Part shown: in pieces, positions 55,393 to 64,000 of the stretch | Numbering within the stretch: the first letter of the stretch is position 1 | Layout: each line of letters starts with the position of its first letter | Assembly (NCBI RefSeq): GCF_901709675.1 | Contig: NC_051087.1 | Span: forward strand, 8,706,884 to 8,770,883 | Source: Syngnathus acus | Lineage: Eukaryota > Chordata > Actinopteri > Syngnathiformes > Syngnathidae | Direction: 5' to 3' | Length of the DNA: 64,000 bases | Position numbers and translations under genes: made by a program | The notes under the pieces: generated by a model | Databases searched by the model: none | What the model was told of the DNA's origin: nothing | The model's input: the letters and a program-made list of their open reading frames with translations, nothing else

Positions 55393-57364
55393 ATTTCATC
55401 TAGGACAGATTGTGCTCATCTTGCGGCCGCACACATCACCTGCCAAGGCTTGCAAGTGTGAGTCAACAGCACGAGTGTGGATGAATATCATCTGAGACAT
55501 CACTCGGGCAGCTGCTGCAACGGCCGTGCCCTTCCATCAGTTTTTTTTTTCCCGCACTAGCATCACTCGGAAATAAAAAGTGCAAACTCTCAGAGGAAAA
55601 CAGGAAGTCAGACGCATCATTAGAGAACATTAACACATTACAAAATGCAAACAATACTGAAGAGCCTCTTAACTCAAACTAGGAACAAAAAAAAAAAAAA
55701 TCACAATAATCCCTAGTCAATCCCAATCCTTGTAATGGTTTAATGAACCAGGAATCGAGAACATCCAATACCTTCTATGGGAGAATTCAAATTAAGAAGT
55801 TCCGCTGTTCAAGCTACGAATAAAACATTAGCCCTGCTTCTGTTTTTCAGGTAAAATGCAGCCGCATTTAAAATGGAGACACATCGGGTTGGTTATGCGT
55901 AGAAATGACTCACGGCTCTCAGCGAACCGTCAAGTGTGAACAGCGCGGGAGCAACGAGTGCAAAAATTTAAGAATAAATGCAGCCGTGAGATTGAAGGCT
56001 GCCCGAGGCCCTCCTCGAACAGCTGAGTAGCCGTCACCCCCTCGGAGGGCTGCGAGCAAGCCTCAGGCTGTCACACTGCACAGAGATGGTAAATTGTGAG
56101 CAAGGAAGAGCTAATAATGGTCAAATGACATCGTGTGGAGGAAGTGCAAAGCTGAGCGGAACATTCACCTTGAGTGTCAAACAAGGTCAGCATGTGAGAT
56201 GGTGACCGAGTCAGCTCAGTGGAAGTATGCTGGTGTGCGTATGTCACCGTGTGTGTGTGTGTGTGTGCAAGAAATGACATGCCACTCATCAGCAAAGTGC
56301 TACTTCCCATTCAGCAACAATCCCGCTGAAGGACAGCAAAACAGGGGTGGGGGTGGGGGTGTGAAGCAGACTGAGACCTTGTCACTGAACCATGCATGAC
56401 TAGCAGGCTGTCACAATGCATGGCACACAGGAAGGTAGTGTAGGCGGTAGATTGCTATGGACAGGAAGCCTGCAGTGAAAAAATGTTCAGTTGCTGCTTA
56501 TTTGTCGGTCTACTATTTGTATGCAGTCATTTACAAGGATGTGGTTTTAGGCGAAGACTTCTTTATTTGCTAATCAAATCAGACAGTTGACATCGCTAGT
56601 GAAGGGATGACGGCAGCATGTTACCATTATTTATTTGTTATCCTTGGTTTCACCATCATGTTCCCCACTTTATCTAGTTGAAGTCTATTTCAGTTGAGTT
56701 GTTTAATGTGTTAAACTTCACTTATTCAAGCGTCTTGCACTGTATTTCCTTTAAAACAACAGGGGAAGAATGTCTATCTAATATGTTAAAATGATGAATG
56801 AAATACTTTCAAAAGATTAAAACCGGTTTGAAATCCTTCTGCCAGAGCAATGTACCGCAATTGGAATGAGAAATGAGATGGCACTCTTAATTCCAACACA
56901 AAGCCTCAACTAATGAGCAGCTTCAAAGTGCAACTGGTGAACACTTTTGAAAAGACTCTCTCATGAAACCTGGTCCCACTTCCTGTCCGACTGCCAAGTA
57001 CGTGCCTGCGGGTGCCCACTTCCTCCAAGCATGAATGATCCATCAGCTTGTCATCACGACTGACTGCCCTGGAGGGAGAGATAGAAATAGAGAGATAGCG
57101 ATAAAGAGAGAGAGAGAGCATCAAAGTTGCTCCAATGTCAAATGACCAGTCGCCTTGGGTACAATGACTCATGCTTACCACTGGAGTAACCCCACCCACC
57201 TCCCCATTTCTATCACACTGCCCCGCTGGCCTCCTTTATTTTAACTCCTGGCAATCCCCCATGGACTCCCACTAAGGACTTTCAGCATCGTAATTGGTGG
57301 CATGCACTCCAGTGAGGCAAGAGGAGTGAAAACAACTACAAGATGAGCTACTGAGGATGAGTCA

Positions 57365-58347
57365 TGATGGGACTTAAGGGGTTGGGGGCGAGAAACCCCA
57401 AAGCTCACGCCCCCCCACTCCACTCCCTGTTTGTGATGCTCAAATGTGTCATCCATCACTCTTATTTCATTCCAACAACCTCAAAGTATGGATATAATGT
57501 TTCTATTTGGCTGCAAAGTCTATTTGGTCTCACGATACCAAAATTATGACTTCAATCCTACATGTTGGACAACGGCATAGTTGCAGTTTGGCATATATAT
57601 ATATATATACATTTACCTATTCGACGATTTTTCGGGCCACCTTATTTAACATACCTAGATAAGGTTACTCACAACCAATGTGGAAACAATACAATGCCAA
57701 CATTTTTTTTCTTTTTTGTAATTTAGATAAATGTCTCCAATGCACATATTCCGCTTTTTTTTTTTTTTTTTTTTTTTTGATAAGGCAATTGACAGAGCAA
57801 ATGGTGGTGGCACTCTGAAATACTGTACACCTATAGCATAGCAGTGAAGACAAGTGCATAATTGTAAATGCATAGCTCCAAAAAAGAAGAGTGGTTTTAA
57901 TTATTAATACTCGACAGGCATGGCAAGAGTTTTTTAGTGTTTGTAACTTGCAGGAATACAGAACGAAGAGAAGTTAGTTAAGCATGGAATATCAAAGCAT
58001 GGTATAATATTGAAAATAAAATGACTTACCCTTTGATGACTGACAGGCCAATGAGGCAGAACAGCAAGGTATTTGTAGAGCGACACTGACACCTAGCGGC
58101 GTTTTCTGTATTACTGGTATTACACGCTATTGTAGGTAGATAAAATAAAAACAGAACTCGCAGTAAAAATATGCTGTTTGGAGGCATACGTCAGTAAATT
58201 GCATTTACGTTGTCGCTATAAAATTCGAACTAAATTTAGATAACTGTTTGTTTGTTTGTTTGTTTGTTTGAGGTGAAAGGAAATTCAGAAAAATGAAAGA
58301 CTTGTTCATCAGACAGACTTGTTCCACAAGGCGGCCGTATTTTGTAC
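57365..58347. other. Intergenic DNA, no gene seen
   Basis: Contains a T-run of about 22 (near 57,757-57,778) and a (TTTG)n array at 58,246-58,270. No coding or RNA gene recognised. Confidence 0.6.
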
Positions 58348-59038
58348 CAGCGGTCCCCAACCTTTTTTTGTCCCCCAAACTGGTTACATGTCAGACAATA
58401 TGGTCACGGACCGGCCTTTATATGAATAAATAATAAATGTATAATAAATCTATAAATACGATGAAATAAAATAATACGACTGGCATAAAAACTAATACAA
58501 AGCGCATAAAAATAAAACTCACCATTCAGTATCTGCTCCGTAGCTTTGTTTTGGTCGCTGTAACCGCAGAAAATTCTGTGCTTTTGTGGCGATCTCGGGA
58601 TATTCTGCCTTGATTTTAATCCAGCTTTCTTTTTCTTAGAAGTTGTACCCTTTTCTTCTGTCTCCACATTGGGCCTTTTCCTCTTTCCAAACATCTCTTT
58701 TTCTTACAAATTTTTGCTAGGTTCTGGACGGGACCGGGACGAGCGTCTTGACCTGAATTCACCTGTGTCAAGAGGCACAGGTGCACCGACGGATGTAATT
58801 GGGAGAGAATCCCCACATTTTTTATATTTTTCAAAATAAATTCTTACTCATTTTTGCTAACTTTGCGGGCTCGACTGGGGAAACATGTAACCGGGACGAG
58901 CGTCTTGACATGAATTCATTGATCGTCGATAATATATTATATATCCTATAAATATATATATATATTTTTTCTGTGCGGCGCGGTATCAAATGAGCCACGG
59001 ACCGGTACCGGTCCGCGGCCCGGTGGTTGGGGACCCCG
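58348..59038 (-). mobile_element. hAT-type DNA transposon remnant, about 690 bp
   Basis: The left end CAGCGGTCCCCAACC and the right end GGTTGGGGACCCCG are inverted repeats of each other, and both are followed inward by ACGGACCGG-type sequence. CAG-GGTCCCCAACC ends are characteristic of vertebrate hAT elements. Inside, a minus-strand stretch still encodes a hAT transposase motif (separate entry). A direct repeat of about 55 nt containing ACCGGGACGAGCGTCTTGAC occurs at 58,733-58,752 and 58,890-58,909. No intact transposase remains. A clean 8-bp target duplication was not found. Confidence 0.75.
58519..58635 (-). pseudogene. Fragment of a hAT transposase C-terminal region
   Basis: A 38-codon open stretch between in-frame stops reads WIKIKAEYPEIATKAQNF near its start. 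The pattern W-(x)-(E)EYPEIATKA followed by a Leu-rich segment is the conserved block before the C-terminal dimerisation motif of hAT transposases. The expected continuation (LPFPTTYLCE) is lost and the frame ends 20 codons later. It is too short to be functional and sits inside the hAT-type element. Stop codons and frame loss are visible in the sequence. Confidence 0.6.
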
Positions 59039-59082
59039 ATCCACCTCGAAAAGCACTACTGCTCACGGGGTTAAAAAAAATT

Positions 59083-59310
59083 AGTCGGTCCTCGATTTAC
59101 GTCAAGGACGACGTAACCCGGAATGCGCACTGGCGTCGGAACTCGCGTCTTCTATCACTACTACGCTAACGAATATTTATGCGAGCAGCCATTCGACGCC
59201 ACGACAATTAATGTAAAGAAAGTGGTAACTGGGCGTACATTATTGTGCCGTTTGACGTATTTCTGCAGAAACCAGTTCTTTGCGACTGTTCGTAACATCA
59301 AATAATACGT
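59083..59310. repeat. CpG-dense block, probably a young transposon fragment
   Basis: TCGGTCCTCGATTTACGTCA, GACGACGTAACCCGG and GGCGTCGGAACTCGCGTC lie in a block with roughly 28 CpGs in 230 bp, far above the flanks. It directly follows the hAT-type element. The CTCGATTTACG and GTCGGAACTCG strings recur in fish genomes, which favours a repeat over a CpG island promoter. No gene lies beside it. Confidence 0.45.
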
Positions 59311-62300
59311 CCGTCAGCTCTACACAAAAAAGATACTAATGCTCACATTGCATGGAAAATAATGGGTGCATCAACTGTATCGTATTTAGCAACAAAGGAG
59401 AGTTAAAGGAAAAATAAAAAGATTGCAGTATGATCAAAACATAGGATCTGTCTTTGAAAGGCAACATTTTTTACATATCGCCTTAAGCGAACGTCATTAG
59501 TTTGAAGGTGTATGATGACCTTTAGCGCTCTCCTCACTATAAAGAGGATTTTCTTTTCTTTGAGATCTAGGAGGAACTTGTTGACTTTGACATCATTGAA
59601 AGAAGACTCTCTCCATGCAGTGACATGGTGCCTTTGTTCAACACGGGAGGTCGAGCCTCCCTTAAAGCACATTTGAAAATAAAAACGAAAAGGTCGTCAC
59701 CGTTGCGGCCTTGAATTAAACATTATGTGTGTCTGCCCCAATTAAAGTAAATAAACAAGCGGCACCGTGGTGCATGGGTTAAAAGCTCACCTTCACAATT
59801 CAGAGAAGCAGTATTCATTTCTGACTCTGGTCTTCCCGTGTGGAGTTTATATGTTCTCCAGTCTTCATCTATTTTCCATTACCTCACAGGGTTACAAGTG
59901 TGCTGGAACCAACATAGTTTATTCTACGTAAATATTTAACATTCAATGCATATTTTGTTAAATAACTGCTCAATTACATTTAATTCGAATTAAATCAGTC
60001 ATAAAGTAGAAAAGTGCTGTTTTTTTCTGATCAACTCTTTCCCATAATTCACTTTATTTATGACACCTCATCTGCAAAAGATCTGGCATCTCTGTTACTG
60101 TTACAAATCTTGTGGCCCTACAATGAGGAAAACGAATTAATGCCCATGCATGCACTGACTCTAAAGTATTCAAATGTATTCTTTGATTTTGAGTTAAAAT
60201 GTTTCTGTGCATAAAATGGTGATCATTTTGAAATAGTTATTAAACTTCAATTGAAGCGTAAAGTCTGCACATCGATCATATGGATGTCTGTGTAATGCTA
60301 TGGAAAGGTTGAGTCAGTGGTTTAGGTTTGAAAATCTCATTTTTATTGTAAGTATTGCATTTCCAACTTTGCAACAAAACACGTTCATCAGAGTGCATGT
60401 TATACAAAGAATGGTCACAGGTTGAGAACAACCGGACGACTCCCCGCAAGGGACTCATCTCGTTGCCTTAACTTCACCTCAAGGACCCGTTTTCTTCAAC
60501 AACACTTGAATGGCGTGTGGTTTCCTAAAACAAAACAAAAACTGCAACATCAAATTTTGGGGGGGGGGCTGCCTGGACTCTTAAAAGCAGAACAAAGCCC
60601 ACTTGCAAAGTTAACCACACGCTCAATGTTGCTTGTTCGGGACCATATCCTCAGCAGATGTAAAAAAACAAACAAAAAAAAAAAACACGGTTTGTTAGAA
60701 TAATTCCAGGACTTGTGTCACAAAATATCGCAATTCAAAACCAAATGACAAGTTTATTCCTATGGAAGTAATTCCCTGCAGTTACTAATACAAATACCGA
60801 GCATTTTAAGAGGACCTTCTTGAGCCCAAGATGTAATATAACAAAAATAAATCATAAGGTCACATGAGTAGGGCGCTTGCTTTAACATGACAATGTTCTT
60901 CTCAACCAGGCACTGTCAGATGCTCAGCGCATTGTATATCTCGGCTCATAAATGCAATCGGGTTACCTCTGTGCATGAAATGATGTCGATCTGCAGGGTA
61001 TATTCAATCAGGATTTTTTAAATGTAAGTTCTGTCCATTGAGGCATGTTATTCCAATTGTTTCATGAACCTGAATTCTGACCCGAATATTCACTGCATGT
61101 AAATGTCGTCTGCTCCACACATTAAAATGAAAAATAAATCTTTTGTGACACAAAGTCCTGAAACATTTCTGACACACCCTGTAGCGTTGAGACAGTCAGA
61201 GAAGTGAAACAGCAGTCTTGGGAAAGTAACGTGAGAAGAAAATGGAAACAAAGCTGGCTAAAAAGTCACAGAGGGGCAGAATCAATGTATGCTGTCCCTC
61301 AGGTAGAATGATAGAGAGAGAGAGAGCAAGAGAGAGAGTGAGGACACTGAGGTGTTCTGATGTGGTTTTGGCATTTGTGTTTGTAGGATCAAGCACCAGT
61401 GGTCACTTTCTGATTCAGTGCCAACAAGTTGAAATCCTACTGTTGTTTTTCTGTTGAATCACCTTATGGGGGTGTTGTAAGTCTAAGACACGTTATCAAC
61501 TAAAACGACAAGTCCTCTTGTATGAGGAAAGTGGCATTTTGAAAGACCCCAGTTTGGGTAGTGGCTGGCTCAGCATATGCCTGTGGCGAAGACCCACCCC
61601 CTTAGCCTACTTTCTCACACACACTCACAATAGTCTCCACTTGACTAGCAGGCTGGCTTTGGAGGGAAGCCAATCCAGTTGTATAACATGTGGACGTGAC
61701 TTTGGAGTGCGAAGCTGGCAGCGGCGAGGGGGCGGGGGTCAACCTCCAACCAAGACAGGTGACTTAAAACAGGCTCAGCAACTAAAGAGCAGCTTTGGGG
61801 TCATTTACATTTCAAGTGTCCATTGAATAAACATCCAAAGCAAAAGAAAATGGCTACATTATGTTACCCTCCCAAATGCCCCCAAAGACCAATAAAACAT
61901 AAAATACATTATTCTTAAAATAAGGAATCAGGAATACGCATTGAAAGTTAAAGTAAGACAGGACAAAAATAAGTTATTTTTCTCCCTCTTGTCTGTTGTT
62001 AGAGGGATGGAGAAATAAATATTCAAATGATGTTCTGTTAGAAATCAAAAGGGCAGAAGAGAGGGGGAAAAAAAAAACAGCGGGCGAAGTGCAATTCTTA
62101 ATGCCAGTGGAGTTCGGATGGCTAACTTTGAAAACCCGTTTATTTTCCCCAACATGTGGGATCACCTGACCACCAGTGGAATGCCATACGCACACACACA
62201 CACGCACACACACACACGCACACACACACTCCAAGAGAATATCACGTGTAATAAATTAAACTCTGCAGCTTCCACCCCGTTACCTTGCGCAGCACCAGAC

Positions 62301-63008
62301 AGCAACACACTAATTAACTTGTAGGATGTCAACCAGCAAAAACTAAGTGTCCAAGCCACGTCCACCGCGCTTCCACTTTCAAATGCACAATAAACACAAG
62401 TCAGCAACAGAGGCAAAATTTCTATCCATGAGCTCTAACTTTTTTTTCAACTTTAACATTAATTCAGGAAGCTATTTGTATATACAAAGGGGGAAAAAAA
62501 AATAAAACATGACTTTGCTTCTTTTTGGACGGTCACAAAGGGAAAAAGATGAAGAGTTATTGCTTGTTACTGCTGGAGAAAAGGTGGACGTCTATTCCCA
62601 TCGTATCTTGTTGCTGTAGTTTGTGCCGTGTCAGCTGAAAAGTATTTAAGTGCAGGATCGTTCATCGCTTGAGAGGGAAAGAGAGCATGAGAGAGAAGGC
62701 GCCGCATTTAACAGGAATGACTCGTGTGTGGTCGTCTTGCTCCGGGCTAGCGCGTGGAAGCGGACGCTTTTGCTTTACCAGCTGATGGAGGATTTGCACA
62801 ATAGCACCGAGTCAAGTGTCCAAGATAAGACAGATTAGGCGGCATGGGGTAATGTTACCGTGCTGTGTGCTTTCCATCAGCTTGGAGCGACTTCAACAGC
62901 AAATGGGCTTCAAGTGCATCTTGGGTCATACATAGGCTTGTATGCGTGGGTTTACATTTTTTAATTTAAAGTATTTTGCCATAAAACCAGATTTTTGGAG
63001 TCTTAGAT
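59311..63008. other. Intergenic DNA with scattered repeats, no gene seen
   Basis: No exon recognised. Holds one further AP-1 heptamer (60,310), a G10 run near 60,559, a short (GA) tract near 61,311, and an interrupted (CA) array at about 62,191-62,230. A degenerate interspersed repeat is annotated separately. Confidence 0.55.
59759..59910 (+). repeat. Degenerate teleost interspersed repeat (left-end half)
   Basis: Begins GCGGCACCGTGGTGCATGGG and continues with TCTGGTCTTCCCGTGTGGAG and TTTATATGTTCTCC. This follows the abundant fish repeat GGCGGCACGGTGG...GTGTGGAGTTTGCATGTTCTCC. A matching right-end half of the family is at 23,131-23,192. Confidence 0.6.
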
Positions 63009-63100
63009 CAGGGGTCTCAAACTGGGGTCCGTGAGCCGCAAAATATTTTTCAATAAATTATGCTGTTTTTTTTTTTTTGTTTTTTTTTTTTTTTTTTTAA
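63009..63100. mobile_element. Possible second hAT-type element end
   Basis: CAGGGGTCTCAAACTGGGGT, then CCGTGAGCCGCAAA, resembles the CAGGGGTCTCAAACT terminus of vertebrate hAT non-autonomous elements. A T-rich stretch with T13 and T20 runs follows. The other end was not located. Confidence 0.4.
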
Positions 63101-63500
63101 AAGTGCAAACCTAGATATAGGGACGGGCTGCCCAATAAAACAAACGCAGTAAACAAATTATTCCTCCTGTGATGCACCACATTAATCTATCTAAAGGGTT
63201 GGAATTTGCTGAATATTTGTAGGGATGTGTCCTTTGTTATTTGCTGAATTATTTTGCTATTTCTATGCTTGGGCCAAAGCAACAAAAATGGAAGGAAAAA
63301 AAAAAATATTGTTTTGGTGCCATTTTGTGGCATCGTAGTGCTTAAGTATGATATTAAGTTGAGGAGCTTCATTTAGACAAAAGTAGTGCTTTTCTACCTT
63401 ATGTCATCTGTAATCAATTAGAACCATTTATGGGGGGGGGGGTCAATAATTTGCAGATTTCTACTATCTGAGGAAACACTGCATTTAGGTAGAAAAATTT

Positions 63501-64000
63501 ACCGTATTTTCTGGACTATAAGACAGTTTTTTTCATAGTTTGGTCGGGGGTGCGACTTATACTCAGGAGCGACTTGTGTGAAATTATTAACACGCTATTA
63601 TATCATTTCACATGTTAATTTCACACTAAACCACAAGAGGGCGCTCTAGGCCTGTGGAATAATTGGAACTGCAACTGACGATGACTCTGACGTAAGCAAC
63701 GTAGAAGAGGAAGTGCCGCATCTTCTCCCTCCAGAGTTAATGGAGTTGTTTAAAAGTGACACAGAGGATGAAGATTTCATTGTATTTAGTGATTTGGAGT
63801 AACACGGATGGTTTGGTAAACTTGTTAGCACGTTATTTATGCTATAGCTATCTGAATAACTTTTAATATGTTACGTCAGGCACGTTCTCAGTTTGTTGTT
63901 TATGTGTCATGTAACGTCAGCATACCGTACAATTATTCAGCCTGTTGTTGCCTCTATTATATTTTTATTTTAAATTGCCTTTCAAGATGACATGTCTGTT
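63501..64000 (+). mobile_element. DNA transposon of the GGACTATAAG-GCGACTTATA family, cut by the window end
   Basis: Begins ACCGTATTTTCTGGACTATA and continues with GGTGCGACTTATACTCAGGA, the left end of a repeat very common in percomorph genomes. Later strings TATTCAGCCTGTTGTTGCCT and TTTTAAATTGCCTTTCAAGA also follow that family. The right inverted end is beyond position 64,000. An acidic coding remnant lies inside. Confidence 0.6.
63650..63802 (+). pseudogene. Transposon-borne coding remnant: acidic C-terminal tail
   Basis: After an in-frame TAG at 63,647, 50 codons stay open to TAA at 63,800-63,802. The last part reads DDDSDVSNVEEEVPHLLPPE, LMELFKSDTEDEDFIVF, SDLE. Such acidic ends with (P)PEL-ELF-SDTEDEDF are typical of transposase C-termini carried by fish DNA transposons, possibly pogo-like. 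It has no plausible start and the upstream part is missing, so I treat it as a dead fragment. Confidence 0.5.

Larger units (their letters stand above)
39658..57364. promoter_or_regulatory. Domain dense in exact AP-1 motifs upstream of dusp5
   Basis: No gene is recognisable in this 17.7-kb stretch. It holds 22 exact TGACTCA/TGAGTCA heptamers, starting at 39,658; 40,034; 43,537; 44,361; 44,566; 44,726; 44,885; 44,918; 46,883; 46,975; 47,249; 49,756; 50,337; 50,789; 51,666; 53,560; 54,357; 54,432; 55,459; 55,906; 57,165; 57,358. Two exact CREs TGACGTCA lie at 51,278 and 51,830. About two heptamers are expected by chance for equal base frequencies. Flanking bases differ from site to site, so this is not one repeat family. 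An enhancer domain is an inference. Confidence 0.4.

Noticed and set aside
58616-58834. Lys/Arg-rich minus-strand frames in the hAT-type element
   Set aside because: They are alternative frames of the decayed transposase segment. The recognisable motif EYPEIATKA is in the third frame.
59759-59910. tRNA gene
   Set aside because: Some spacing resembles tRNA-derived repeats, but no cloverleaf with paired acceptor and T stems can be drawn; it matches an interspersed repeat instead.

Overview
This window is vertebrate nuclear DNA, most likely from a percomorph-type teleost. The evidence is a split-gene architecture with GT-AG introns, AT-rich non-coding DNA with many microsatellites, and several repeat families typical of bony-fish genomes (hAT remnants, a short inverted-repeat element, the 'GGCGGCAC' repeat, and the 'GGACTATAAGTCGCAC'-type element). 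The species cannot be read from the sequence.

Two protein-coding genes are complete, both on the minus strand and in tandem. dusp5 (4 coding exons, 31,092-35,462, 374 aa) encodes the nuclear ERK phosphatase DUSP5. smc3 (29 coding exons, 13,741-29,657, 1,216 aa) encodes the cohesin ATPase SMC3. I placed every splice junction by hand. Both reading frames close exactly: 3,651 nt and 1,125 nt including stops. The dusp5-then-smc3 order and shared orientation match the human 10q25 locus, so this is conserved synteny. The next gene expected downstream, rbm20, is not recognisable here.

Layout: 1-13.3 kb is gene-free DNA downstream of smc3, with a TA-rich tandem repeat, a short inverted-repeat transposon and candidate CTCF sites. 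smc3 follows at 13.3-29.7 kb. One of its introns (intron 19) is an AT-AC intron with a textbook U12 donor and branch site. A 1.1-kb interval at 29.7-30.7 kb holds the smc3 promoter and the end of dusp5. dusp5 lies at 30.7-35.7 kb, with a compact promoter carrying a palindromic CRE and a perfect CArG box, and a leader with two minimal upstream ORFs. The remaining 35.7-64 kb has no recognisable gene. It carries an unusually dense set of exact AP-1 motifs (22 between 39.66 and 57.36 kb), several microsatellites and transposon remnants. Two of the remnants still contain readable pieces of transposase-like coding sequence.

The two genes act in different processes: sister-chromatid cohesion and genome looping for smc3, negative feedback on ERK signalling for dusp5. 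The sequence suggests different control. dusp5 has immediate-early-type promoter elements and a bZIP-rich upstream domain. smc3 has a possible E2F site. No bacterial, organellar or CRISPR features, and no tRNA or rRNA genes, were seen.
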